Source: JANLVJ01 sp031363945
GTDB taxonomy: Bacteria > Bacteroidota > Bacteroidia > Sphingobacteriales > Sphingobacteriaceae
Direction of reading: 5' to 3'
Assembly: GCA_031363945.1 (NCBI GenBank)
Contig: JANLVJ010000078.1
Span: forward strand, 1 to 64,000
DNA length: 64,000 bases
The notes beneath the pieces are model-generated. The model made no database searches and was not told where the DNA came from. It saw only the letters and a list, made by a program, of their open reading frames with translations. The position numbers were made by a program, and so were the translations under genes. Each line of letters begins with the position of its first letter. The stretch's first letter is position 1. Positions 8,710 to 18,077 of the stretch are shown here, piece after piece.

Positions 8710-9592
8710 TCCGGTAATGCTACAAGAGTCTATAGACGCATTGCAAATTAAAGAAGATGGAAACTACGCTGATGTAACATTCGGTGGTGGTGGTCATTCA
8801 CGTGAAATTTTGAGTAGAATGGGGAAAGGCAAATTGATAGCATTTGATCAGGATGATGATGCATCGGCACATATCATAGATGATGATAGGTTTATATTTG
8901 TACCAGCAAATTTCCGGTATTTAAAAAATTACTGCCGTATCAATAACCTGTTAACACTTAATGGGGTACTGGCAGATCTCGGTGTTTCATCACATCAGTT
9001 TGATGAAGCCGGCCGGGGCTTTTCAACCCGTTTCAACGCTGAACTAGATATGCGTATGGATCAGGATCAGGAACTCAAAGCTGCTCATGTGCTTAATACA
9101 TATAGCGCTGCTGCTCTGCAAGACCTATTCAGCCGTTATGGTGAAGTAACGAATGCAGCTGGTCTTGCTCAGAAAATAATTATAGGAAGATTGCAGGAAC
9201 CAATTCTGCATACCCAGCAATTTAAAGATCTTATCAAGCCCCTTGTTCGCAGGGGTAAAGAAAATCAATATTATGCCCAGGTTTTTCAGGCCTTGCGCAT
9301 AGAAGTAAACAAAGAACTTGAAGCCCTTGAAGAGTTGCTGCTGCAAAGCACAGAAATGCTTGTTACAGGGGGGCGTCTGGTCGTTATCTCTTATCACTCA
9401 CTCGAAGACCGTTTAATAAAGAATTTTTTCGCCAAGGGTAAATTTAAAGGTGAAGTTGAGAAAGATCTGTTTGGTAATGAACTTAAACCGTATACGTCAG
9501 TATTTAGAAAAGCTCAGATGCCAGCAGCTGCAGAGCTTGAAGAAAATAACAGATCAAGGAGCGCTAAACTAAGAGCTGGTGAAAAACGATAA
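8696..9592 (+). CDS. rsmH: 16S rRNA (cytosine-1402-N4)-methyltransferase
   Basis: SAM-dependent methyltransferase (formerly MraW) acting on C1402 of 16S rRNA in the decoding centre. The start at 8696 gives MTYHNPVMLQE, the conserved N terminus. Motif I is ADVTFGGGGHSREIL, followed by LADLGVSSHQFD and the VISYHSLEDRLIK motif typical of RsmH. 298 aa is normal. It overlaps mraZ by 14 nt and the ftsL-like gene by 14 nt, so translation is probably coupled. Confidence 0.96.
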   Translation: MTYHNPVMLQESIDALQIKEDGNYADVTFGGGGHSREILSRMGKGKLIAFDQDDDASAHIIDDDRFIFVPANFRYLKNYCRINNLLTLNGVLADLGVSSHQFDEAGRGFSTRFNAELDMRMDQDQELKAAHVLNTYSAAALQDLFSRYGEVTNAAGLAQKIIIGRLQEPILHTQQFKDLIKPLVRRGKENQYYAQVFQALRIEVNKELEALEELLLQSTEMLVTGGRLVVISYHSLEDRLIKNFFAKGKFKGEVEKDLFGNELKPYTSVFRKAQMPAAAELEENNRSRSAKLRAGEKR

Positions 9593-9983
9593 GCAGGAGA
9601 TTTTTCAGAACAGGCTTCGTGATGAAGACCAGGAGATTCCTTACAAGAGTCAGGAGAAAAACAGTAGTTCAAAGCGTTCATTATTGCATCTCTTGCTTTC
9701 CACTGACTTATTGCCAACTGAAAAAGCGCTGGCGTTCTTACCTTATTTTTTGTTTCTCGGACTCCTGGGGGTTTTCTATATTTCAAACCGCCTGAATTCA
9801 GAGAAAAACGGTAGAATTCTTTACCAGCTTAACAAAGATATTAAAGAACAGAAATGGGATTATATGAGTACCAAGGCTGAACTCATGTTTCAGAGCAAGC
9901 AATCTGAGATAGCTGCAAAAGCCTTAAAATATGGTATCAAAGAAGCCGTAGAACCTCCTAAAAAAATACTTGTTCAACGATGA
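9579..9983 (+). CDS. FtsL-like cell division protein
   Basis: 134 aa in the FtsL position of the dcw cluster. It is a bitopic membrane protein: a charged cytoplasmic N terminus of about 50 residues, one membrane helix (about 51-69, ALAFLPYFLFLGLLGVFYI), then a short periplasmic helix likely to form a coiled coil (about 75-120). This is the architecture of FtsL, which recruits FtsW/FtsI in the divisome; direct similarity to proteobacterial FtsL is weak, so the assignment rests on topology and position. It starts with GTG 14 nt before the rsmH stop and overlaps ftsI by 4 nt (ATGA). No in-frame ATG lies near the N terminus. Confidence 0.8.
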   Translation: MKNDKQEIFQNRLRDEDQEIPYKSQEKNSSSKRSLLHLLLSTDLLPTEKALAFLPYFLFLGLLGVFYISNRLNSEKNGRILYQLNKDIKEQKWDYMSTKAELMFQSKQSEIAAKALKYGIKEAVEPPKKILVQR

Positions 9984-11755
9984 ATATTAGAACCGACATC
10001 TTATGGAGGGTTTACCTGGTGTATGCGATCGTTTTCGTATGTGCTTTTGGTGTCGTGTTTAAACTTTGCAAGATCCAGCTTGTTGATGGCAAAAAATGGA
10101 CAGCCATGGCTGATAGTCTTTCAACCAGGTATATGAATATCGTTGCTAACCGCGGTAATATCTATGCGGATGATGGTAGTTTGCTGGCAACTTCTCTACC
10201 TGAGTATGAGTTGAGACTTGATGCCGGAGTAATGGCTGATGATCCAGATTTATTTCATGAGAAAGTTGATTCTCTTTCGGCTTGTCTTGCTGGCGTTTTT
10301 CATGACCGCAAGGCATCAGACTACAAAAGACTTCTTCAAAAAGTGTGTGCCAGAAAAGACAGGTATGTACTGCTGATGAATAAAGTTTCTTATGACAAAC
10401 TCAAGCTAATAAAGACCTTTCCGATTTTTAATCAGGGCCAGTATCATAGCGGGCTTATTGCCATACAGCTAAATAAAAGAATTAAACCCTTTGGTGATCT
10501 TGCTCAGCGTACGATTGGTTATTATACAAAAACGGTACAGCCTGTAGGCCTTGAGGGTGCATACAGAGAATTTCTGGCAGGTAAAGATGGCAAGCAGCTT
10601 GTTGAGCGGGTTGCAGGTGGCATATGGTTGCCCCTTCGTGATGAAGCTGAAATTACGCCTGTTGATGGAAGTGATATTGTATCGACTATAAATGTCAATA
10701 TTCAGGATGTTGCCCAGAATTCATTACTTAAATACATGTCTATTCATAATGCCGAGCATGGTTGTGTGGTAGTGATGGAGGTAAAAACCGGAGAAATTAA
10801 AGCCATCGCAAATCTGACCAGGAATGTATCAGGCAAATACGATGAAAAATTTAATTATGCATTTGGTGAGGCGGCTGAACCTGGTTCAACCTTTAAACTT
10901 GCCAGTTATATGGTGGCTCTTGATGATCATAAGCTTGATACCAACACACTGGTAAATGTGAATGGAGGAATAACAAAGCTTTATAATCATATAATAAGGG
11001 ATGCTGAGGCAGGCGATCATCAGATTACTGTAAAGCAGGCATTTGAAAAATCATCTAATGTGGCAGTTGCCACGCTAATTAACGACAGGTACAAAAACGA
11101 ACCTGCCCGGTTTACGGCTGGTCTTTACAGGTTGGGTCTGAATCAACGCCTGAACTTACAGGTGCCGGGTGAGGCCAGACCCAGAATTAAAACTCCTAAG
11201 AGCGGAGACTGGTCAAAATTATCATTGCCCCAGATGGCCTATGGTTATGAAGTTGTCCTGACTCCGATGCAAATGCTGACACTTTATAATGGGGTTGCAA
11301 ATGATGGTAAAATCATTGCTCCATTACTTGTTAAAGAAATCGACCGACTTGGTAAACCTGTCAGACAATTTGAAAGCCGGGTGATCAATCCAAAAATGTG
11401 TTCGGGTTCGACACTGCGTAAAGTTCGCAGTATGCTTGAGGGGGTGGTTCTTGAAGGTACTGCCAAGAGCATGCATAATAAACTCTACTCGATTGCAGGT
11501 AAAACAGGAACGGCCCAGATTGCTCAGGGTGCTGCAGGTTACAATGTTGGAGGAGTAAAATACCAGAGTTCTTTTTGTGGGTATTTTCCTGCTGACCGCC
11601 CAAGATATAGTATGATTATCGTCATGAATAATCCAACAGGGGGGCAGTATTATGCGGCCCAGGTTGCCGGCCCTGTATTCCTTGATATTGCAAATAAAAT
11701 TTATTCAACCCAACTGGATATGCATCAGGCATATGCTGTTGTAGCTAAAAAATAA
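9980..11755 (+). CDS. ftsI: Septal peptidoglycan transpeptidase FtsI/PBP
   Basis: Class B penicillin-binding protein that crosslinks septal peptidoglycan. There is one N-terminal membrane helix (about 11-29), a dimerisation/pedestal domain containing RGNIYADDG (58-66), and a transpeptidase domain with SxxK S303-T-F-K306, SxN S358-S-N360 and KTG 508-510. All catalytic residues are present. The 591-residue protein ends soon after the transpeptidase domain (YSTQLDMHQAYAVVAKK). Many Bacteroidota FtsI proteins, as I recall, are about 100 residues longer because of a C-terminal PASTA domain, which is absent here. Its TAA overlaps the murE ATG by one base. Confidence 0.95.
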   Translation: MNIRTDILWRVYLVYAIVFVCAFGVVFKLCKIQLVDGKKWTAMADSLSTRYMNIVANRGNIYADDGSLLATSLPEYELRLDAGVMADDPDLFHEKVDSLSACLAGVFHDRKASDYKRLLQKVCARKDRYVLLMNKVSYDKLKLIKTFPIFNQGQYHSGLIAIQLNKRIKPFGDLAQRTIGYYTKTVQPVGLEGAYREFLAGKDGKQLVERVAGGIWLPLRDEAEITPVDGSDIVSTINVNIQDVAQNSLLKYMSIHNAEHGCVVVMEVKTGEIKAIANLTRNVSGKYDEKFNYAFGEAAEPGSTFKLASYMVALDDHKLDTNTLVNVNGGITKLYNHIIRDAEAGDHQITVKQAFEKSSNVAVATLINDRYKNEPARFTAGLYRLGLNQRLNLQVPGEARPRIKTPKSGDWSKLSLPQMAYGYEVVLTPMQMLTLYNGVANDGKIIAPLLVKEIDRLGKPVRQFESRVINPKMCSGSTLRKVRSMLEGVVLEGTAKSMHNKLYSIAGKTGTAQIAQGAAGYNVGGVKYQSSFCGYFPADRPRYSMIIVMNNPTGGQYYAAQVAGPVFLDIANKIYSTQLDMHQAYAVVAKK

Positions 11756-13218
11756 TGCGTGTATTAAAAGACATATTATACAAAGTGGCCTTAAAAGCAG
11801 TATCGGGTGATACCAATATCGCTATTGAGTCAATCCAGTTCGATTCTAGAAAGATTGTACCTGGTGCTGTATTTATTGCTTTAAAGGGAGAGAAGAGTGA
11901 CGGGCATGATTTTATAGACAAGGCCATAAGCTTGGGTGCTGTTGCCATCCTTGTAGAAGAATTGCCTTTATCGAGGGCCGAAAATATTACCTGGTTACAG
12001 GTTGAAGATAGCCATCAGGCCCTGGGTATTCTGGCTGACCACTTTTACGGGCATGCTTCTTCAAAAATAAAATTGATTGGTATAACTGGCACAAACGGTA
12101 AAACCACCTGTGCTACACTACTTTATAAGCTGTTCACCGCTCTTGGCTATTCATGTGGGTTGATTTCAACGATAGAAAATATCATTGGTACCCAGGTGCT
12201 GACGACAAATTATACGACTCCTGACGCCATCGCTTTAAATTTTCTTTTAAATCAGATGATTGATGCTGGTTGTGAGTACTGCTTTATGGAAGTCAGCTCA
12301 CATGCGATTGTGCAGAGACGCATCGCAGGCCTGCAGTTTGCAGGTGGGGTCTTTACAAATATCACCCATGATCACCTCGATTTTCATAAAACCTTTGAAG
12401 GATATATAAAAGCAAAAAAAGCTTTTTTTGATGTACTTGACCGTCATGCCTTTGCCTTAGTAAATGCCGATGACCGCAATGGGATGGTCATGCTGCAGAA
12501 TACCGCCGCTCATAAAAAAACATATGCTATTTCAACCATGGCTGACTTCAAGGGCCGTTTAATTGAAAATCAGTTTAGCGGCATGCTAATGAATGTTGAT
12601 GAACTTGAAGTTTGGTTCAGACTGGTAGGTAGTTTCAATGCATCAAATATTCTGGCAGTATATGGCACTGCGATGTTACTTGAGCAGGATAAACTGAGTG
12701 TACTTACGATTCTAAGCAGGTTAACAGGGGCTGAAGGCAGATTTGAATATGTAATGGGTCCTGGTAAAATCATTGGTATCGTAGATTATGCCCATACCCC
12801 TGATGCCTTGATAAATGTGCTGAATACGATTCGGGATATCAGAAAGGGTACAGAGAAAATTATAACCATTATAGGCTGCGGGGGTGACAGAGATAAATCA
12901 AAAAGGCCAGAAATGGCCAGGGCTGCCTTTGAACTGAGTGACAAAGTAATCTTTACCGCTGATAATCCACGTACCGAAGATCCTGAAGTAATTCTTGAAG
13001 AGATGAAAGCAGGTTTGGGTCTTACCCAGCTTCGTAAAGTGTTGATCATAGCTGATCGCAGGGCGGCCATCCGTACGGCCTGTCAACTGGCTACCGAAGG
13101 CGATATTATCTTACTGGCAGGTAAAGGGCATGAAAAATACCAGGAGATACAAGGGGTACGGTACCCGTTTGATGACAGGGATGAATTGACCAATGAATTT
13201 AAAAACCTTGATATCTGA
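11755..13218 (+). CDS. murE: UDP-MurNAc-L-Ala-D-Glu:meso-DAP ligase
   Basis: ATP-dependent Mur ligase adding the third residue of the peptidoglycan stem. The P-loop is GTNGKTT (112-118) and the central domain has NITHDHLDFH. The C-terminal DNPR (403-406) within ADNPRTEDP is the signature of ligases using meso-diaminopimelate rather than lysine, so the wall is DAP-type; this agrees with dapA at 28859. 487 aa is typical. TAATG and TGATG one-base overlaps join it to ftsI and mraY. Confidence 0.96.
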   Translation: MRVLKDILYKVALKAVSGDTNIAIESIQFDSRKIVPGAVFIALKGEKSDGHDFIDKAISLGAVAILVEELPLSRAENITWLQVEDSHQALGILADHFYGHASSKIKLIGITGTNGKTTCATLLYKLFTALGYSCGLISTIENIIGTQVLTTNYTTPDAIALNFLLNQMIDAGCEYCFMEVSSHAIVQRRIAGLQFAGGVFTNITHDHLDFHKTFEGYIKAKKAFFDVLDRHAFALVNADDRNGMVMLQNTAAHKKTYAISTMADFKGRLIENQFSGMLMNVDELEVWFRLVGSFNASNILAVYGTAMLLEQDKLSVLTILSRLTGAEGRFEYVMGPGKIIGIVDYAHTPDALINVLNTIRDIRKGTEKIITIIGCGGDRDKSKRPEMARAAFELSDKVIFTADNPRTEDPEVILEEMKAGLGLTQLRKVLIIADRRAAIRTACQLATEGDIILLAGKGHEKYQEIQGVRYPFDDRDELTNEFKNLDI

Positions 13219-14468
13219 TGTTATACTATTTATTCAATTATCTCGACAAGCATTCCCATATCCCTGGGGCTGGGGTTTTTCAGTATATATCTTTTAGAAC
13301 AGCCATGGCTGTAATTACCTCACTGGTAATTACCCTGGTATTTGGCAAAAGTTTGATTGATTTCTTGCGTCGCAAGCAGGTTGGTGAAACAGTAAGGGAT
13401 CTTGGCTTACAAGGTCAGAACCAAAAGCAGGGTACCCCAACAATGGGAGGTTTGATTATAATCGGTGCCATTCTTATCCCAACCTTGCTATTCGCGAAAC
13501 TTGACAATATTTATATAATCCTGATGGTAGTCAGTACGATCTGGCTAGGCACGATTGGTTTTATTGATGATTACATAAAGGTCTTTAAAAAAGATAAAGA
13601 AGGTCTGAGGGCAAGTTTTAAGGTTTTAGGTCAGGTGGGCCTGGGCCTGATTGTTGGCTATACCATGTACTTTAATACAGATATTGTTGTTCGGGAGAAA
13701 AAGATTTATACTGGCTCATTAAAAGATTCTAAAGAGACATTTGAGCAAAGAAAAAATGCAATTCGCAGTCATTTTACAGAAGAGCGGCATTCAACCAAGA
13801 CCAACGTACCTTTTTATAAAAACAATGAATTTGATTACGCCAGCCTCTTAAATTTTCTCGGCCCTGGTTACAGAGACTATGCGTTCTGGACATTTATTCC
13901 TATAGTTATTTTCATTATCGTTTTTATTTCAAATGGGGCGAATCTGACCGATGGCATAGACGGCCTGGCGACAGGCACTTCGGCAATTATTGGGGCAACT
14001 CTGGGTATACTTGCTTACTTGTCGGGTAATCTTGTTTTCTCTGATTACCTGAATATCATGTATATCCCGAACTCGGGAGAGCTGGTAATATTTGCGGGTG
14101 CTTTTCTGGGGGCAACAGTTGGTTTTCTCTGGTATAATTCATACCCCGCCCAGGTATTTATGGGCGATACAGGCAGTCTTGCCCTAGGCGGTATTATCGC
14201 AGCATTTGCTATTATTATCAGGAAAGAATTATTGATTCCAATTCTATGCGGCATTTTCCTGGTTGAGAATTTCTCTGTAATCATGCAGGTTGCCTGGTTC
14301 AAGTACACCCGTAACAGATTTGGCGTAGGCAGGCGTATATTTTTAATGTCACCCCTACACCACCATTTTCAGAAGCTCGGCTACCATGAGTCAAAAATTG
14401 TTACCAGATTCTGGATTGTAGGCATCATGCTGGGAATAATCACTATCATAACCCTTAAACTTCGCTGA
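13218..14468 (+). CDS. mraY: Phospho-MurNAc-pentapeptide transferase MraY
   Basis: Polytopic inner-membrane enzyme that makes lipid I by moving phospho-MurNAc-pentapeptide onto undecaprenyl phosphate. Motifs seen: GTPTMGG, IGFIDDYIKVFKKDKEGL with the catalytic Asp region, NGANLTDGIDGLA, and the histidine triad in SPLHHHFQKLG. About ten hydrophobic segments are visible. At 416 aa it is longer than the E. coli enzyme (about 360) because of a hydrophilic stretch between helices near residues 155-205, which is usual in Bacteroidota. It is followed one base later by murD. Confidence 0.96.
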   Translation: MLYYLFNYLDKHSHIPGAGVFQYISFRTAMAVITSLVITLVFGKSLIDFLRRKQVGETVRDLGLQGQNQKQGTPTMGGLIIIGAILIPTLLFAKLDNIYIILMVVSTIWLGTIGFIDDYIKVFKKDKEGLRASFKVLGQVGLGLIVGYTMYFNTDIVVREKKIYTGSLKDSKETFEQRKNAIRSHFTEERHSTKTNVPFYKNNEFDYASLLNFLGPGYRDYAFWTFIPIVIFIIVFISNGANLTDGIDGLATGTSAIIGATLGILAYLSGNLVFSDYLNIMYIPNSGELVIFAGAFLGATVGFLWYNSYPAQVFMGDTGSLALGGIIAAFAIIIRKELLIPILCGIFLVENFSVIMQVAWFKYTRNRFGVGRRIFLMSPLHHHFQKLGYHESKIVTRFWIVGIMLGIITIITLKLR

Positions 14469-14469
14469 T

Positions 14470-15807
14470 ATGGCCAGAAAACTTGTTATTCTTGGTGGGG
14501 GTGAAAGTGGTACTGGTGCAGCAATCCTGGCTAAAAAGCAAGGTTATGACGTTTTTTTGTCTGATAAAGGTCAGCTTGGAGCCGTTTATGAGCAGTTATT
14601 ACTAACCAATGAAATCGAATTTGAGAAGGGCGAACATACTGTTGCCCGTATCATGGCAGCTGACGAGGTCATAAAAAGCCCTGGTATTCCAAATACGACC
14701 GATCTGATACTAGCGCTTAGAAAAAAGGGAACTTCTGTTATCGGAGAGCTTGAATTTGCATCTCGTTATACTGGTGCCCATATCACTGCAATAACGGGTA
14801 GCAATGGTAAAACTACAACAGCTTTACTTACCCATCATATCTTAAAAAAGGGGGGACTCAATATTGGTCTTGCTGGTAATATCGGAAAAAGCTTTGCCTT
14901 ACAGGTTGCGACCGAAAATTTCAGTCATTATGTAGTAGAGGTGAGCAGTTTTCAGTTAGATGATATGGTCAGGTTTAGGGCGAATACGGCTGTTTTATTA
15001 AACATAACACCAGATCATCTTGACCGCTATCAGTTCAGCATGCAAAATTATGCAGACTCAAAATTTAAAATTAGTAACAATCAGCAGATTGGTGATGCCT
15101 TCATCTATTCACTTGATGATGCTGAAACAATGAACAACCTACCTACAAAAAACATTCTTGCCAATCAATATCCTATCTCCATATTTCAAAAACCGACTCT
15201 GGGTGGTTGGATTGAAAATGAAGAACTCATCATAAAGTTAGATAACCAAACATTTAATATGTCGATCTCAGAACTTGCCCTTCAAGGCAAACATAACCTC
15301 TATAATTCTATGGCTTCGGGCATAGCCTCCCGGGTACTTGATATGCGCAATGATATTATTCGTCAGAGCATGAGTGATTTTAAAAATATTGCACACCGTC
15401 TCGAGCATGTGGCAAAAGTGCAGGGCATTGAATTTATCAATGATTCGAAAGCTACCAATGTTAACTCAGTATGGTATGCATTAGAAAGTATGACAGGCCC
15501 AGTAGTCTGGATCGTTGGTGGAGTTGATAAGGGTAATGATTATTCGATGTTAAGTGCACTGGTGAAGCAGAAAGTTAAAGCCATCATTTGCCTTGGTAAA
15601 GATAATAAGCGCATCCACGATGCTTTTGAAGACAGCGTTGAATTAATTGTGAACACATTTACAGCCACAGAAGCAGTAAATATGGCATATCATATTGGCA
15701 AGAAAGGTGACACAGTTCTGTTATCTCCTGCTTGTGCGAGTTTTGATCTATTTAAAAATTATGAGGACCGTGGCAATCAGTTTAAAGCAGCCGTGAAAGA
15801 ATTATAA
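14470..15807 (+). CDS. murD: UDP-MurNAc-L-alanine:D-glutamate ligase
   Basis: Mur ligase that adds D-glutamate to UDP-MurNAc-L-Ala in the cytosol. An N-terminal Rossmann domain (LVILGGGESGTGAA) binds the UDP substrate. The central ATPase has the P-loop GSNGKTTT (110-117) and NITPDHLDRY, and the C-terminal domain contains FINDSKATN and LLSPACASFDLF. 445 aa is normal. It begins one base after the mraY stop, and 19 nt separate it from ftsW. Confidence 0.96.
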   Translation: MARKLVILGGGESGTGAAILAKKQGYDVFLSDKGQLGAVYEQLLLTNEIEFEKGEHTVARIMAADEVIKSPGIPNTTDLILALRKKGTSVIGELEFASRYTGAHITAITGSNGKTTTALLTHHILKKGGLNIGLAGNIGKSFALQVATENFSHYVVEVSSFQLDDMVRFRANTAVLLNITPDHLDRYQFSMQNYADSKFKISNNQQIGDAFIYSLDDAETMNNLPTKNILANQYPISIFQKPTLGGWIENEELIIKLDNQTFNMSISELALQGKHNLYNSMASGIASRVLDMRNDIIRQSMSDFKNIAHRLEHVAKVQGIEFINDSKATNVNSVWYALESMTGPVVWIVGGVDKGNDYSMLSALVKQKVKAIICLGKDNKRIHDAFEDSVELIVNTFTATEAVNMAYHIGKKGDTVLLSPACASFDLFKNYEDRGNQFKAAVKEL

Positions 15808-15826
15808 AATAATTAGGGATAAAACT

Positions 15827-16969
15827 ATGAATTGGATACTTACACGGGTTAAAGGAGACATTTGGATATGGATGATTGTGTTTACACTTTCTATATTCTC
15901 TGTGCTTGCCGTATACAGTTCAACAGGAGCCCTTGCATACCAGAAATACGATGGTAACACAAGTATTCTACTATTCAAACACCTGATGATGGTTGTTTCA
16001 GGCCTGATTTTAATGTTTATAGCCCATAAGATAAATTACCGGTATTACTCAGCTATTGCAACCGTAATGCTGGTAGTATCAATACCTTTATTAGTGTACA
16101 CCCTTAAGTTTGGAGCACAGATTAATCAGGCTAGCCGATGGATTACCATTCCGCTGATTCGTCAGACATTTCAAACTTCAGATCTTGCAAAGCTTGCACT
16201 GATTATGTTTCTGGCCAGAGAACTCACCAGGCGCCAAGAGCAGATAAAGGACTTCAAAAAGGGTTTTTTGCCAATTTTTGCTGCCGTAATGGTTGTTTTC
16301 GGTCTTATCGCACCTGCAAATCTCTCAACCGCCCTGATGTTATTTGGTACCTGCATTCTTATTCTGCTGATTGGCAGGGTAAGTGCCAGGCAGATTGCAC
16401 TGGTAAGTGTGGGTGGGCTGGTTATCTTGTTTGCTGTTGTCGCCCTGGGCCCTAGAAGAGGGGTGTATAAATCAAGAGTTGAAGCATTTTTACACCCTGA
16501 AAGAACTGATCCAGATAAGGCCTATCAGTCAAATCATGCCCAGATGGCTATAGCGACAGGTGGCTGGCATGGTAAGGGTCTTGGAGGAAGTACAGAACGC
16601 AACTACCTTCCACAGGCATATTCAGACTTTATCTTTGCCATCATTGTTGAGGAATATGGCATTTTTGCCGGCTTCTTTCTGATCTTTCTCTACCTGTTTT
16701 TATTATTCAGGTGCGTTAAAATTATTACCCGTAGCCCCAAAGCATTTGGAGCCTTGCTGGCTACAGGTTTAAGTTTCAGTCTGGTTATTCAGGCGTTTGC
16801 GAATATGGCTGTTGCAACACATTTATTGCCAGTTACCGGGGTGCCTCTACCGCTTGTGAGTATGGGGGGCACTTCAATACTGTTCACCAGTTTTGCTTTT
16901 GGCATTATTTTGAGTGTAAGTCGTGATATAGAAGAAAATAAGAAAGGAGTGCTGCATGAAACAGCTTGA
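15827..16969 (+). CDS. ftsW: Septal peptidoglycan glycosyltransferase FtsW
   Basis: SEDS-family polytopic membrane protein that polymerises lipid II at the septum with FtsI. There are about ten membrane helices. The large extracytoplasmic loop (RRGVYKSRVEAFLHPE to GKGLGGSTERNYLPQAYSDF) contains the conserved region with the catalytic aspartate, and the C-terminal GVPLPLVSMGGTS is the family signature. 380 aa is typical. It overlaps murG by 14 nt. Confidence 0.95.
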   Translation: MNWILTRVKGDIWIWMIVFTLSIFSVLAVYSSTGALAYQKYDGNTSILLFKHLMMVVSGLILMFIAHKINYRYYSAIATVMLVVSIPLLVYTLKFGAQINQASRWITIPLIRQTFQTSDLAKLALIMFLARELTRRQEQIKDFKKGFLPIFAAVMVVFGLIAPANLSTALMLFGTCILILLIGRVSARQIALVSVGGLVILFAVVALGPRRGVYKSRVEAFLHPERTDPDKAYQSNHAQMAIATGGWHGKGLGGSTERNYLPQAYSDFIFAIIVEEYGIFAGFFLIFLYLFLLFRCVKIITRSPKAFGALLATGLSFSLVIQAFANMAVATHLLPVTGVPLPLVSMGGTSILFTSFAFGIILSVSRDIEENKKGVLHETA

Positions 16970-18077
16970 TCTGCATATCGTCATTAGTGGTGGTGGCACC
17001 GGAGGCCATTTGTTTCCTGCATTAGCCATAGCTGAGGCGTTGAAAAAGCTTGAACCATCTGTAAAAATCCTTTTTGTGGGTGCACTGGGTAAAATAGAGA
17101 TGGAAAAAGTACCTGCTGCTGGCTATGTCATAGAAGGTCTTGATATTATGGGCCTTCAGCGTTCTCTGACCTTGCAGAATTTACGTTTTCCGATCAGACT
17201 TATTAAAAGTTTGTTCAGGTCAAGAGCTATCATAAAACAATTTAAACCAGACGCTGCAGTAGGTGTAGGAGGTTATGCTTCTGGTCCATTACTCTTTATG
17301 GCCGAACTTAAGCGAATTCCCTGTTTGATTCAGGAACAAAATTCATATCCGGGAATTACCAATAAGATTCTTGCTTCCCGGGCTGTCAAAATCTGTGTTG
17401 CCTACCCCGGAATGGAACGATTCTTTCCTGATGAAAAATTAATGCTGACGGGTAATCCTGTTCGCAAGTCTATTGTTGATTTGCAGATTTCCCATGTCCA
17501 GGCGCTTAAAAATTTGGGTCTTGACCCTGATAAGCCCGTATTACTTGTTTTAGGAGGCAGTCTTGGAGCAAGAACGTTAAACGAAAGCATTTTCTCTGGT
17601 CTTGATAAGCTAAAAGATGAAGGTATCCAGCTTATCTGGCAGGCTGGTAAGCGGTATAATGTCGATCTGAGGGCCCGTGTAGGAATACCTGTAGCGGGAG
17701 TTCAGCTTACTGAATTTATAAATAATATGGATGAAGCATATGCGGCAGCTGATATTATTATTTCAAGGGCAGGCGCCGGAACTATTAGTGAACTCGCCTG
17801 GGCGGCAAGGCCTGTGATCCTGGTGCCTTCACCCAATGTAGCTGAAGATCATCAGACCCGTAATGCTCAGGCTCTGGTCAGTGGCAAGGCTGCCATGATG
17901 GTCAGTGATGCTGATGCCCCAAAAAAGCTTGTTGAGACAGCAATCGAATTGATAAGGGATAAAAACTTACAACATGAATTGAAAAAAAATATTCAGGATT
18001 ATGCATATCCTGATGCTGCCGCAAAAATTGCAGCAGAAATTATCAGACTGGCAAGTATATATAGGAATAAACAATGA
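16956..18077 (+). CDS. murG: UDP-GlcNAc:lipid I GlcNAc transferase MurG
   Basis: GT-B glycosyltransferase (GT28) at the inner face of the membrane that converts lipid I to lipid II. The N-terminal loop GGGTGGHLFPA (12-22) includes the family histidine. GVGGYASGPLL and NSYPGITNK line the acceptor site. In the donor domain LGGSLGARTLN and RAGAGTISE are present. A strong AAAGGAG (16943-16949) lies 6 nt before the ATG. The start overlaps ftsW by 14 nt and the end overlaps murC by 4 nt (ATGA). Confidence 0.97.
   Translation: MKQLDLHIVISGGGTGGHLFPALAIAEALKKLEPSVKILFVGALGKIEMEKVPAAGYVIEGLDIMGLQRSLTLQNLRFPIRLIKSLFRSRAIIKQFKPDAAVGVGGYASGPLLFMAELKRIPCLIQEQNSYPGITNKILASRAVKICVAYPGMERFFPDEKLMLTGNPVRKSIVDLQISHVQALKNLGLDPDKPVLLVLGGSLGARTLNESIFSGLDKLKDEGIQLIWQAGKRYNVDLRARVGIPVAGVQLTEFINNMDEAYAAADIIISRAGAGTISELAWAARPVILVPSPNVAEDHQTRNAQALVSGKAAMMVSDADAPKKLVETAIELIRDKNLQHELKKNIQDYAYPDAAAKIAAEIIRLASIYRNKQ

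Noticed and set aside
12786..13070. 94-codon minus-strand frame in murE
   Set aside because: Antisense shadow of the conserved C-terminal domain of MurE.
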